A DNA stretch of 64,000 nucleotides, taken from NCBI RefSeq assembly GCF_900109705.1, contig NZ_FOAI01000018.1:1-64000 (forward strand). The letters run 5' to 3'. Origin of the DNA: Roseivivax marinus. GTDB lineage: Bacteria > Pseudomonadota > Alphaproteobacteria > Rhodobacterales > Rhodobacteraceae. How positions within the stretch are numbered: position 1 is the first letter of the stretch; each line of letters starts with the position of its first letter. Of the stretch, positions 25,501-33,617 are shown one piece after another. Below the pieces are notes generated by a model. It worked only from the letters and a program-made list of their open reading frames with translations, had not been told where the DNA came from and searched no databases. The position numbers and the translations under genes were made by a program.

Positions 25501-25576
25501 GTGGCACCCTTGGGACCGTTACGGCGATTCCGCCAACGGCCCCGGGGAGTGGGCCGGATCTACGGGAGGATATCCT

Positions 25577-26608
25577 ATGCACAGAAGAACGCTGCTCGCG
25601 GCCCTGGCCGCGGCAACCAGCCTGACCGCGCCCGCCTTCGCGCAGGACGACATGACGGTCGGCGTCAGCTGGTCCAACTTCCAGGAAGAGCGCTGGAAAA
25701 CCGACGAGGCCGCGATCCAGGGCGCCCTCGACGAGGCCGGTGCCGAATATGTCTCGACCGACGCGCAGTCGTCCTCGGCCAAGCAGCTGTCGGACGTCGA
25801 AAGCCTCATCGCCCAGGGTGTCGATGCCCTCATCATCCTCGCGCAGGACGCCTCGGCCATCGGGCCCGCAGTGCAGGCCGCCGCGGACGAGGGCATCCCG
25901 GTCATCGCGTATGACCGCCTGATCGAGGACGATCGCGCCTTCTACCTGACCTTCGACAACGTCGAGGTCGGCCGGATGCAGGCCCGTGCGGTGCTCGAGC
26001 AGCAGCCCACCGGCAACTACGTGATGATCAAGGGCTCGCCCACCGACCCCAACGCGGACTTCCTGCGCGGCGGTCAGCAGGAGGTCCTGCAGGAGGCGAT
26101 CGACGCCGGTGACATCGAGATTGTCGGCGAAGCCTACACCGACCAGTGGCTGCCGGCGAACGCGCAGCGCAACATGGAACAGATCCTGACGCAGACCGGT
26201 AACGAGGTCGACGCGGTCGTCGCTTCGAACGACGGCACCGCGGGCGGCGCCGTGGCGGCCCTGTCGGCTCAGGGCATGGACGGCATCCCGGTCTCGGGCC
26301 AGGATGCGGACCACGCCGCTCTGAACCGGATCGCCAAGGGCACCCAGACCGTGTCGGTGTGGAAAGACAGCCGTGACCTCGGCCGCCGCGCGGGCGAGAT
26401 CGCCATCGCGCTGGCCGGCGGCACCGAGATGTCCGAGCTCGAAGGCGCCGAAGAGTGGACCTCGCCCGCGGGCACCACGCTCTGGGCCGAGTTCCTGAAC
26501 CCGGTTCCGATCACCCAGGACAACCTCTCCGAGGTCGTCGATGCGGGCTGGATCGACCAGGACACGCTCTGCCAGGGCGTCTCCGACGGCCCGGCGCCCT
26601 GCAACTGA
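25577..26608 (+). CDS. xylF: xylose-type sugar ABC transporter substrate-binding protein
   Basis: This 343-residue periplasmic protein has a signal peptide at residues 1-23 (LTAPAFA-Q). The two-lobed type I periplasmic-binding fold is typical of the ribose/xylose group: MTVGVSWSNFQEERWKTDEA parallels the XylF N-terminal strand with its ligand-stacking region, followed by DALIILAQDA, VIAYDRLIEDDRAFYLTFDN (very XylF-like) and GIPVSGQDADHAALNRIAKG. A GGGAGGA ribosome site precedes the ATG at 25577. With the downstream permease and ATPase it forms an importer whose best guess is D-xylose. No xylA/xylB genes lie nearby, so the sugar remains inferred. Confidence 0.85.
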   Translation: MHRRTLLAALAAATSLTAPAFAQDDMTVGVSWSNFQEERWKTDEAAIQGALDEAGAEYVSTDAQSSSAKQLSDVESLIAQGVDALIILAQDASAIGPAVQAAADEGIPVIAYDRLIEDDRAFYLTFDNVEVGRMQARAVLEQQPTGNYVMIKGSPTDPNADFLRGGQQEVLQEAIDAGDIEIVGEAYTDQWLPANAQRNMEQILTQTGNEVDAVVASNDGTAGGAVAALSAQGMDGIPVSGQDADHAALNRIAKGTQTVSVWKDSRDLGRRAGEIAIALAGGTEMSELEGAEEWTSPAGTTLWAEFLNPVPITQDNLSEVVDAGWIDQDTLCQGVSDGPAPCN

Positions 26609-26735
26609 TCCGCCACGCGGAGAACACCTAACGCGGAAGGCGGCCCCGGGGTCGCCTTCCACGCCATTCCGGACCCCGGACTGCCGCACGCGGCGGCGGG
26701 TCCGCCACGGTCCAAGCAAACATCGGGAGGGGAAG

Positions 26736-28034
26736 ATGGCCGACACCACCGGCAGCGACGCGACGTCCCCGCGACGCAAGGGTCTTCTGGACACGCTGGA
26801 GGTCGACACGCGCCTCCTAGGCATGATCGGCGCATTCGTCGTTCTCTGCCTCGTCTTCAACTTCGTGACCGAGGGGCGGTTCCTCACCCCGCGGAACGTC
26901 TTCAACCTGACGATCCAGACGGTTTCGGTCGCGCTCATGGCGACGGGCATGGTCTTCATCATCGTCACTCGTCACATCGACCTGTCGGTGGGCTCGCTTC
27001 TGGCGACCTGCTCGGCGGTGATGGCGATGACGCAGACGGTCGTGCTGCCGAACTGGCTGGGCTTCGACTACGGCTCGGGCGCGATCGCGCCGCTGGCGCT
27101 GATCGCGGGCCTCGTCGTGGGCACGCTGATCGGGGCGTTCAACGGCTGGCTCGTGGGCTACCTGACGATCCCGGCTTTCATCGTCACGCTGGGCGGCCTT
27201 CTCGTCTGGCGCAACGTCGCGTGGTACCTGACCAACGGCCAGACCATCGGCCCGCTGGACGAAACCTTCCAGTTGCTCGGCGGCATCAACGGTACCCTGG
27301 GCGAGACCGGATCGTGGATCGTCGGCGCCGTCGCCGTGGTTGCGGCGATCCTCGCGCTGGCCTCTGCGCGCCGGTCGAAGAAGGCGCACGACTTCCCGGT
27401 CAAGCCGCTCTGGGCCGAGGTCGTCCTCGGCGTCGTGATCGCGGTGGTGATCCTCGGCTTCGTGGCGCTTCTGAACGCCTACGACATTCCCGAGAACCGG
27501 CTCGAGCGCATGTTCGAGGCCCGCGGCGAGACGATGCCCGAAGGCTATACCGAGGGCTACGGCATCCCCTATTCGGTGCTGCTCCTGATCCTCGTGGCGG
27601 TGGTGATGACGGTGGTCGCGCGCAAGACGCGGCTCGGCCGCTATATCTTCGCCACAGGCGGCAACCCGGACGCGGCGGAGCTGTCGGGCATCAACACGCG
27701 GCTCCTGACCGTGAAGGTCTTCGCGCTGATGGGCTTTCTCTGCGCGCTCTCGGCGGCGGTCGCCTCGGCCCGCCTCACGTTCCACTCCAACGACATCGGC
27801 ACGCTGGACGAGCTGCGGGTCATCGCCGCCGCGGTGATCGGCGGCACGGCGCTGGCCGGCGGCATCGGCACGATCTACGGCGCGATCCTCGGCGCGCTCA
27901 TCATGCAGTCGCTCCAGTCCGGCATGGCCATGGTCGGCGTCGATGCGCCGTTCCAGAACATCGTCGTGGGCGCGGTGCTGGTGCTGGCCGTGCTGATCGA
28001 CATCCTCTACCGCAAGCGCACGGGAGCGAAATGA
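26736..28034 (+). CDS. xylH: sugar ABC transporter permease (XylH-like)
   Basis: This 432-residue inner-membrane permease belongs to the BPD_transp_2 (AraH/RbsC/XylH) family. About ten hydrophobic helices are seen. The family motif region includes VTRHIDLSVGSLLA (about residues 85-98) and the cytoplasmic coupling loop with ATGGNPDAAELSGINT, followed by VIGGTALAGGIGTIYGAILG. A long hydrophilic insert around residues 210-275 is typical of the XylH subgroup and absent from RbsC. The ATG at 26736 follows a GGGAGGGGAAG site. Its stop overlaps the ATPase start. Confidence 0.87.
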   Translation: MADTTGSDATSPRRKGLLDTLEVDTRLLGMIGAFVVLCLVFNFVTEGRFLTPRNVFNLTIQTVSVALMATGMVFIIVTRHIDLSVGSLLATCSAVMAMTQTVVLPNWLGFDYGSGAIAPLALIAGLVVGTLIGAFNGWLVGYLTIPAFIVTLGGLLVWRNVAWYLTNGQTIGPLDETFQLLGGINGTLGETGSWIVGAVAVVAAILALASARRSKKAHDFPVKPLWAEVVLGVVIAVVILGFVALLNAYDIPENRLERMFEARGETMPEGYTEGYGIPYSVLLLILVAVVMTVVARKTRLGRYIFATGGNPDAAELSGINTRLLTVKVFALMGFLCALSAAVASARLTFHSNDIGTLDELRVIAAAVIGGTALAGGIGTIYGAILGALIMQSLQSGMAMVGVDAPFQNIVVGAVLVLAVLIDILYRKRTGAK

Positions 28035-28798
28035 TGGTGGACCGCAGCGGAACTCCCCTGGTCGAGCTCAAGGACATCTCGATCGCATTCGGCGGCGTGA
28101 AGGCCGTGGACCACGTGTCGGTTGACCTCTACCCCGGCGAGGTCGTGGGCCTGCTTGGCCACAACGGCGCGGGCAAGTCGACGCTCATCAAGTGCCTGTC
28201 GGGCGCCTACCGGCAGGACAGCGGCGACGTCTTCATCAACGGCCAGAAGGCTGCGATCAACAACCCCCGCGACGCGCGCGGCTACAACATCGAGACGATC
28301 TACCAGACGCTCGCCCTGGCGGACAATCTCGATGCCTCGGCCAATCTCTTTCTCGGGCGCGAGATCGTGACACCGCTCGGCCTCGTGAACGAAAGCGCGA
28401 TGGAGGCCGAGACCCGCAAGATCATGAACCGGCTGAACCCCAACTTCCGCAAGTTCAACGCGCCGGTCTCGGCGCTGTCGGGCGGCCAGCGGCAGTCGGT
28501 GGCGATCGCGAGGGCGGTCTACTTCAACGCGCGGATCCTGATCATGGACGAGCCGACCGCGGCGCTCGGCCCCGCCGAGACGCAAATGGTCGCGGAGATC
28601 ATCCAGGAGCTGAAGCGCCAGGGCATCGGCATCTTCCTGATCGACCACGACGTGCACCAGGTGAAGCGCCTCTGCGACCGTGCCGCGGTGATGAAGAACG
28701 GCGAGCTGGTGGGCTGCGTGGACGTGGACGACGTGTCGACCGACGATCTTCTCGGCATGATCATCGCCGGCAAGAAGCCCGAGCACCTCGCGGCCTGA
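28031..28798 (+). CDS. sugar ABC transporter ATP-binding protein, single domain
   Basis: This 255-residue ATPase energises the XylH-like permease. Walker A is GLLGHNGAGKSTLIKCLSG, the signature is LSGGQRQSVAIARAV, Walker B is ILIMDEPTAALG and the H-loop is LIDHDVHQVKR. Unlike E. coli XylG, which has two tandem nucleotide-binding domains, this protein has only one, as in the fructose transporter FrcA of rhizobia, so it must dimerise. ATGA overlap with the permease gene shows coupling. A strong terminator follows 23 bases after the stop. Confidence 0.88.
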   Translation: MMVDRSGTPLVELKDISIAFGGVKAVDHVSVDLYPGEVVGLLGHNGAGKSTLIKCLSGAYRQDSGDVFINGQKAAINNPRDARGYNIETIYQTLALADNLDASANLFLGREIVTPLGLVNESAMEAETRKIMNRLNPNFRKFNAPVSALSGGQRQSVAIARAVYFNARILIMDEPTAALGPAETQMVAEIIQELKRQGIGIFLIDHDVHQVKRLCDRAAVMKNGELVGCVDVDDVSTDDLLGMIIAGKKPEHLAA

Positions 28799-28820
28799 GG
28801 GCCGCCGGGGACCAGCCATG

Positions 28821-28865
28821 AACGGCGCGCGGCGGCTGACGGCCCCGCGCGCCGTTTTCGTTTTT
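28821..28865 (+). terminator. rho-independent terminator after the sugar importer
   Basis: ACGGCGCGCGG (28822-28832) pairs perfectly with CCGCGCGCCGT (28845-28855), followed by TTTCGTTTTT. It ends the xylF-xylH-ATPase operon. Confidence 0.9.
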
Positions 28866-28920
28866 CCGCCACACGGAATGGTTGTTTCATGCTAGCCGCG
28901 CGCCGGCATTCTTAAGCGAG

Positions 28921-28949
28921 CCGTCATCGTTCCGTTGCAGTGCTGTTAC
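28921..28949 (+). promoter_or_regulatory. PHO box (PhoB site) of the alkaline phosphatase gene
   Basis: Three heptamers spaced by exactly four bases are present: CCGTCAT (28921-28927), CCGTTGC (28932-28938) and CTGTTAC (28943-28949). This is the 11-bp-period direct-repeat layout of PhoB sites (CTGTCAT-N4-CTGTCAT). A minus-10-like CATAAG starts at 28961, 11 bases downstream, the expected distance. The downstream gene encodes an alkaline phosphatase, the classic target. Confidence 0.75.
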
Positions 28950-29013
28950 ATGCCCGGCGCCATAAGGGCCGCGCATCAACGCATCGCAAGAACACCTTCC
29001 GGGGGACAGCACC

Positions 29014-30573
29014 ATGAAGAAAACGGCTCTCGTCTCGACGCTCGCGCTGACCGCGAGCATGGCGGCCGCGCAGGATCAGGACCTGCCGCAGGCGTCCAGC
29101 GAGTGGTTCACCGCGGGTCAGACCACGATCCAGGAGATCCTCGACCGCCAGCCCAACACCAACACCGCGCGCAACGTGATCGTGCTGGTGGCGGACGGCA
29201 ACGGCGTCGGCACCAACTACGCCACGCGCCTGTTCGTGGGCCAGCAGGAAGGCGGCCTCGGCGAGGACCACGTGCTGCCCTACGAGACGCCCGAATGGTA
29301 CAGCGCCCTGGTCAAGACCTACAACATCAACGCCCAGACCCCGGACTCCGCCCCCACCGCCGGCGCGATGAACACCGGGGTCAAGCAGCGCTTCAACCTC
29401 ATCAACCTCGGCGAGGACGCGGTCACCGGCGACTGTCGCACCGAGGACGCCAACAAGCTGACCACCTTCGCCGAGATCGTCTCGGGCATGGACAAGTCGG
29501 TGGGCATCGTCTCGACCGCGCGGCTCACCCACGCGACCCCGGCCGCGGTCTACGCCAAGACCGCCTACCGCAACTGGGAAGACGCGATCGAGGCCCCCGG
29601 TGACGAAGGTGCAGAAGCCGCCGAGCTGGGCGAGCTCTGCCCGAACTCCAAGGACATCGCGACCCAGCTGATCGACGCGATGGAAGCCGGCACCATCGAC
29701 CTCGCCATGGGCGGCGGCCGTCGCCATTTCGTGCCCGAGGGCACCGAGACCGACGAAGGTGGCGAGGGCCGCCGCGCCGACGGCACCAACCTGATCCAGC
29801 GCGCACAGGACCTCGGCGCCCAGTACGCCTGGGACACCGCGACCGCGCAGGAGCTGACGCTCGACGGCTCTTCGCCGATCCTTGCGCTGTTCGAGGACAG
29901 CCACATGGAATACGAGGCCGACCGCGCCGACGAGGAAGAGCCCTCCATCGCCGAGATGACCCGCATGGCCATCGAAGCCCTCTCGACCAACGAGAACGGC
30001 TACTACCTCGAGGTCGAAGCCGGCCGCGTCGACCACGCCAACCACGACGGCAACGCCTACCGCACCCTGACCGACGGCGCGGCCTTCGCCGAGGCGGTCC
30101 GCGTCGCCGACGAGATGACCGACGACGAGGACACCCTCATCATCGTCACCGCCGACCATGAGCACGCCATCGCCTTCAACGGCTATTGCGGCCGGGGGTC
30201 GGACATCCTCGGCCTCTGCTACGAGGTTTCGAACGACGGCATCGAGCATTCCGACCAGCCGAACATGGCCGCCGATGGCAAGCCCTACACCGTTCTGGGC
30301 TATCTCAACGGCACCGGGTCGGTCCTGAAGGAGCCGACCGAGGGCGGGAACGAGTGGACCGGCTCGCGTCCGGACGTGTCGCAGGAGGATGCGACCGACA
30401 TGGACTACATCCAGCAGGCGCTGATCCCGATGTCCTCCGAGACCCACTCGGGCGAGGACGTTGCCGTCTATGCCAAGGGGCCCTACGCGCACCTCTTCGA
30501 CGGTACGCTCGAGCAGAACGTGATCTTCCACGTCATGCACCACGCGGTGACGGCGGACGACGCCGCCGAGTGA
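29014..30573 (+). CDS. phoA: alkaline phosphatase (PhoA superfamily), periplasmic
   Basis: This 519-residue secreted phosphomonoesterase has a signal peptide at residues 1-19 (SMAAA-Q). The metal and active-site blocks of the family are visible: RNVIVLVADGNGVGTNYATR with the first metal Asp, TPDSAPTAGAMNTGVK where the Ser after Asp is the nucleophile, TARLTHATPAAVYA, VEAGRVDHANHDGN (metal His residues), and VTADHEHAI plus SETHSGEDVAVYAKGP near the end. The enzyme normally binds two zinc ions and one magnesium and frees phosphate from organic esters in the periplasm. It lies directly behind a PHO box, so it should be induced by phosphate starvation. Confidence 0.93.
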   Translation: MKKTALVSTLALTASMAAAQDQDLPQASSEWFTAGQTTIQEILDRQPNTNTARNVIVLVADGNGVGTNYATRLFVGQQEGGLGEDHVLPYETPEWYSALVKTYNINAQTPDSAPTAGAMNTGVKQRFNLINLGEDAVTGDCRTEDANKLTTFAEIVSGMDKSVGIVSTARLTHATPAAVYAKTAYRNWEDAIEAPGDEGAEAAELGELCPNSKDIATQLIDAMEAGTIDLAMGGGRRHFVPEGTETDEGGEGRRADGTNLIQRAQDLGAQYAWDTATAQELTLDGSSPILALFEDSHMEYEADRADEEEPSIAEMTRMAIEALSTNENGYYLEVEAGRVDHANHDGNAYRTLTDGAAFAEAVRVADEMTDDEDTLIIVTADHEHAIAFNGYCGRGSDILGLCYEVSNDGIEHSDQPNMAADGKPYTVLGYLNGTGSVLKEPTEGGNEWTGSRPDVSQEDATDMDYIQQALIPMSSETHSGEDVAVYAKGPYAHLFDGTLEQNVIFHVMHHAVTADDAAE

Positions 30574-30595
30574 TCGCGACGGCTTCGTGACATGC

Positions 30596-30620
30596 GGGCG
30601 GGCCTCGTCGGGGCCCGCCC
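30596..30620 (+). terminator. GC-rich hairpin after alkaline phosphatase
   Basis: GGGCGGGCC (30596-30604) pairs with GGCCCGCCC (30612-30620) around a seven-base loop. The T-run is poor (CCTTTCC), so termination may be partial and some read-through into the next gene is possible. Confidence 0.55.
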
Positions 30621-30678
30621 GACCGCCTTTCCCCGAAGGCGTCCCGCCCGACGTCTCGCCAGTCCCCGGAGGCCCGTC

Positions 30679-31107
30679 ATGCACCGACGTTCCCTGCTTG
30701 CCACCGCCACCGTGTTTCTCGCGGCGCCCGCGCTTCTGCGCGCGGCCGACCCCGACGGGCCGTTGAAGATCCGCGAGCTTTACGAGAAGACCGGCGACAT
30801 GTCGCAGCTGGCCCTCGGGCTCGAGGGCGAGAGGGTGACGTTCGAGGGCTACATGGCCCCGCCGCTCAAGGCCGACGCGCAATTCTTCGTCCTGACCAAG
30901 CGTCCGATGGCCGTCTGCCCGTTCTGCGAAAGCTCGGCGGAATGGCCCTCGGACATCCTCGCCATCTACACGAAGCGCGTGATCGACGTGATCCCGTTCA
31001 ACGTCGGCATCGAAAGCCGCGGCGTGCTGGAGATCGGCGAATACAAGGACCCCGAGACCGGTTTCGTCTCGATGGTCCGCCTGACCGACGCCACCTATTC
31101 CGACTGA
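30679..31107 (+). CDS. exported conserved protein with CPFC motif, part of ABC set
   Basis: This 142-residue protein has a signal peptide at residues 1-22 (ALLRA-A). The mature part is a small beta-rich domain: LEGERVTFEGYMAPPLKADA, then FFVLTKRPMAVCPFCESSAE with a CPFC motif (about residues 77-80) that could bind metal or do thiol chemistry, then VIPFNVGIESRGVLEIGEY. It resembles the small OB-like proteins (DUF3299 and relatives) that accompany LolD/FtsX-type ABC genes. I do not recognise a characterised homologue. It is six bases ahead of the ATPase gene, in the same operon. Confidence 0.6.
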   Translation: MHRRSLLATATVFLAAPALLRAADPDGPLKIRELYEKTGDMSQLALGLEGERVTFEGYMAPPLKADAQFFVLTKRPMAVCPFCESSAEWPSDILAIYTKRVIDVIPFNVGIESRGVLEIGEYKDPETGFVSMVRLTDATYSD

Positions 31108-31113
31108 GGCCGC

Positions 31114-31791
31114 ATGGGACTGCCCCTGTCCATCGCCGGACTGCGCGTGCCCGGACCGTCCGGCCGCGTGCTGCTTTCGGTCGACGCGCTGGACCTGCCG
31201 GCCGGGGCGCTCGTGGGTGTGAAGGGGCCCTCCGGGGCCGGAAAGACGACATTTCTGAACGCGCTTGCGGGCCTCGCCGAGAGGATCGAGGGCCGGGTGC
31301 GCTGGGGCGATGTCGAACTCGGGTCGCTCGGTCGCGAGGCGCGCACCCGGTTCCGGGCGGCCCATGTGGGGATGATCTTCCAGGATTTCCTGCTGTTCGA
31401 GGAACTGGACGCCGCCGGCAATGCCGCCCTGTCGTCGATGTTCCGCCCGAGGTCCGAGCGCGCCGCCGTGACCGCGCGCGCCGTCGCCGGGCTGGAGAGG
31501 CTGGGCCTGCGGGACACCGGACGAACCGTCGCGAGCTTTTCGGGCGGCGAGCGCCAGCGCGTCGGCATCGCCCGCGCACTCGCCGCCGCGCCGGACGTGG
31601 TGCTGGCCGACGAGCCCACCGCGAGCCTGCACCGCGAGGCCGCCGATGCGCTGGTCGCCGATCTGGCCGCGCTGGCCCGCGAGGGCGGCACCACGCTGGT
31701 CGCGGTCAGCCACGACGAGCGGCTCCTCGCCGCGATGGACCGCGTGCTGACGATCCGCGACGGACAGCTTCTGGACGGAGGGACAGCGTGA
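31114..31791 (+). CDS. ABC transporter ATP-binding protein (LolD/MacB type)
   Basis: This 225-residue ATPase has Walker A (GVKGPSGAGKTTFLNALAG), signature SFSGGERQRVGIARAL, Walker B (VVLADEPTASLH) and H-loop (LVAVSHDERLLAA). The SGGERQRV signature and the short length place it with LolD/MacB/FtsE ATPases, which drive mechanotransmission-type permeases rather than classical importers. It is translationally coupled to the permease gene that follows (its TGA overlaps the ATG). The partner and substrate are discussed under the permease. Confidence 0.88.
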   Translation: MGLPLSIAGLRVPGPSGRVLLSVDALDLPAGALVGVKGPSGAGKTTFLNALAGLAERIEGRVRWGDVELGSLGREARTRFRAAHVGMIFQDFLLFEELDAAGNAALSSMFRPRSERAAVTARAVAGLERLGLRDTGRTVASFSGGERQRVGIARALAAAPDVVLADEPTASLHREAADALVADLAALAREGGTTLVAVSHDERLLAAMDRVLTIRDGQLLDGGTA

Positions 31792-33101
31792 TGGGCGACG
31801 TCTGGGCCGGCCTGCCGATCCTCGTGCAGGACATCGCGGTTCTGCTGGCGCTGCTCGTGCCGCTCGGGGTCCTGGCTGGGCTTCTCTGGCGGGGTTACGC
31901 GCCGGGGCGGCTGGTGCGCGCGCTCCTGTGGCGGTTCCGCTGGGCCAACGCGATGTTCGTGGCGTTGATCGCCGTGTCGGTCGGCATGGGCATCGGCCTT
32001 CTCGCGCAGGAGCGCGGGCTTCGGCAGGGCACCGCGCAGGCCGCATCCAAGTTCGACCTCGTGGTGTCGGCGCCGGGCAGCGAGATGACCATGCTGCTCG
32101 CCACGGTGTTCCTTCAGCCCTCGGACGTGGGCCTGATCGGCGGCGCGGCCTATGCCGAGATCGCCGGGCACGAAAACGTGGAGATTGCCGCGCCTCTGGC
32201 GTTCGGGGACAGCATCGGCACGGCCTCGGTGGTCGGGACCACCGCCGAATTCGCCACCTACCTGTCGGACGGGGCCATCGAGGGGCGGCTCTGGAACGCC
32301 CCGTTCGAGGCCGTCGCCGGGGCCGCCGTCCCGCTCGAGATCGGTGCCCGTGCCGAGCCTGCCCACGGCCACGGCGACGCGGCCGAGGAGGGCGCCCACG
32401 CGGCCGAGTTCAACATCGTCGGGCGCATGGCCCAAACCGGAACGCCCTGGGACCGCGCGGTGCTCGTTCCCGTCGAGGCGGTGTGGGAGCTTCACGGCCT
32501 CGCCAACGGCCACGCGCCCGGGCGTGCGGAGCAGCTCGGGCCGCCGTTCGACGCGGACTTCTTCCCCGGCACGCCCGCGATCATCGTCCGGGCGACCGAG
32601 CTCTGGGCCAACTACGCGCTGCGCTCGGAGTTCACCCGCGACGGCGAGACGATGGCGTTCTTTCCCGGCACCGTGCTGGCCAATCTCTACCGGGTCATGG
32701 GCGACGTCCGTCAGGCGATGTCGCTGATGTCCGTGGTCAGCCAGGTCCTCGTGGCGTCAAGCGTGCTGCTCGGCCTCTTCATCCTCACACGGCTCTTCCA
32801 GCGGCAGGTGGCCATGCTGCGGGCGCTGGGTGCGCCGATCCGCTTCGTGGTGGCGGTGGTCTGGTCCTACGCGGCCGCGCTTCTGGCGGCGGGCACGGCG
32901 CTCGGTCTGGGGGTCGGCCTCGCCGCGGCGGCGGTACTGTCGCGCGTGGTCACAGCGCGGACAGACATCGTCGTCTCGGCCACGCTCGGCTGGGCTGAAC
33001 TGCACCTCGCCGCCGCCTTCCTGACCGCCACGGCACTTGTAGCGCTGCTGCCCGCGCTTGCCGTCCTGCGTCAGCCCGTGGCCAGCGGCTTGCGGGCCTG
33101 A
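31791..33101 (+). CDS. FtsX-type ABC permease with His-rich periplasmic loop
   Basis: This 436-residue permease has two N-terminal hydrophobic segments (about residues 12-35 and 48-70), a periplasmic domain of some 240 residues, then three C-terminal helices, as in MacB/FtsX permeases. GLFILTRLFQRQVAMLRALG is the conserved coupling region after the fourth helix. An unusual His- and acid-rich loop (AHGHGDAAEEGAHA, about residues 188-201) and a second His pair (LHGLANGHAPG) lie in the periplasmic domain, hinting at metal binding. It starts at 31791 by overlap with the ATPase gene. A metal-handling role is inference from these loops and the neighbours. Confidence 0.78.
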   Translation: MGDVWAGLPILVQDIAVLLALLVPLGVLAGLLWRGYAPGRLVRALLWRFRWANAMFVALIAVSVGMGIGLLAQERGLRQGTAQAASKFDLVVSAPGSEMTMLLATVFLQPSDVGLIGGAAYAEIAGHENVEIAAPLAFGDSIGTASVVGTTAEFATYLSDGAIEGRLWNAPFEAVAGAAVPLEIGARAEPAHGHGDAAEEGAHAAEFNIVGRMAQTGTPWDRAVLVPVEAVWELHGLANGHAPGRAEQLGPPFDADFFPGTPAIIVRATELWANYALRSEFTRDGETMAFFPGTVLANLYRVMGDVRQAMSLMSVVSQVLVASSVLLGLFILTRLFQRQVAMLRALGAPIRFVVAVVWSYAAALLAAGTALGLGVGLAAAAVLSRVVTARTDIVVSATLGWAELHLAAAFLTATALVALLPALAVLRQPVASGLRA

Positions 33102-33124
33102 CGTGTCCTCCAAGGAGACCTCCG

Positions 33125-33601
33125 ATGTTCAGACCCTTCACCGTCGCGCTGGCCCTTCTGGCCACGCCCCTCGGTGCGCAGGACGAACATGCCGGCCACG
33201 TGGCCGCGGCTCACGGGCTGCACCTGCTGCATCCCTGGACGCGGGCGACGAACGGCGACACGGCGCTGGTCTTCGTCGAGATCGCCAACGAAGGCCGCGC
33301 GGCCGTGACGCTCACCGGGGCGTCATCCCCGGCTGCCGCGGATGGCATGCTGGCCGGTTTCCGGCTGGGCGAGGGCGAAGGCAGCTACGAGGCCGTCGGC
33401 ACGGTGCCGTTGAGGCCGGGCGCGAGTCTGGAACTGGCGCCGGAGCAGCTGGTGATCCGTCTCGACGGACTGACCCAGCCGCTGGAGCAGGGTGGGCACC
33501 TCGACGTGGTGCTCGATACCTCGGCAGGGCCAGTGGCGTTCGAGGCGTCCATCGAGGCGGCGACCGCGCGCCATCACTCCCACGCCGGTCACGCGCACTG
33601 A
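33125..33601 (+). CDS. PCuAC-like periplasmic protein with His-rich ends
   Basis: This 158-residue secreted protein has a signal peptide at residues 1-18 (TPLGA-Q). The fold matches copper chaperone PCu(A)C: HPWTRATNGDTALVFVEIAN, LTGASSPAAADGM, VPLRPGASLELAPE and LDGLTQPLEQGGHLDVVLD follow the family in order. The usual copper ligands are absent, however. Where the family has a His-Leu-Met-Leu-Met stretch, this protein has LVIRLDG. Instead the termini are His-rich (DEHAGHVAAAHGLHLLH and HHSHAGHAH), more like zinc-buffering tails. It follows the permease by 23 bases with a good AAGGAGA site. Confidence 0.8.
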   Translation: MFRPFTVALALLATPLGAQDEHAGHVAAAHGLHLLHPWTRATNGDTALVFVEIANEGRAAVTLTGASSPAAADGMLAGFRLGEGEGSYEAVGTVPLRPGASLELAPEQLVIRLDGLTQPLEQGGHLDVVLDTSAGPVAFEASIEAATARHHSHAGHAH

Positions 33602-33617
33602 ACGCGGCGCGACCGCG

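Noticed and set aside
30942-31790. Upstream extension of the FtsX-type permease frame by 283 codons
   Set aside because: It is antisense-free but out of frame with the two real genes it covers, and is Arg-rich. The ATG at 31791 overlapping the ATPase stop gives the proper permease start.
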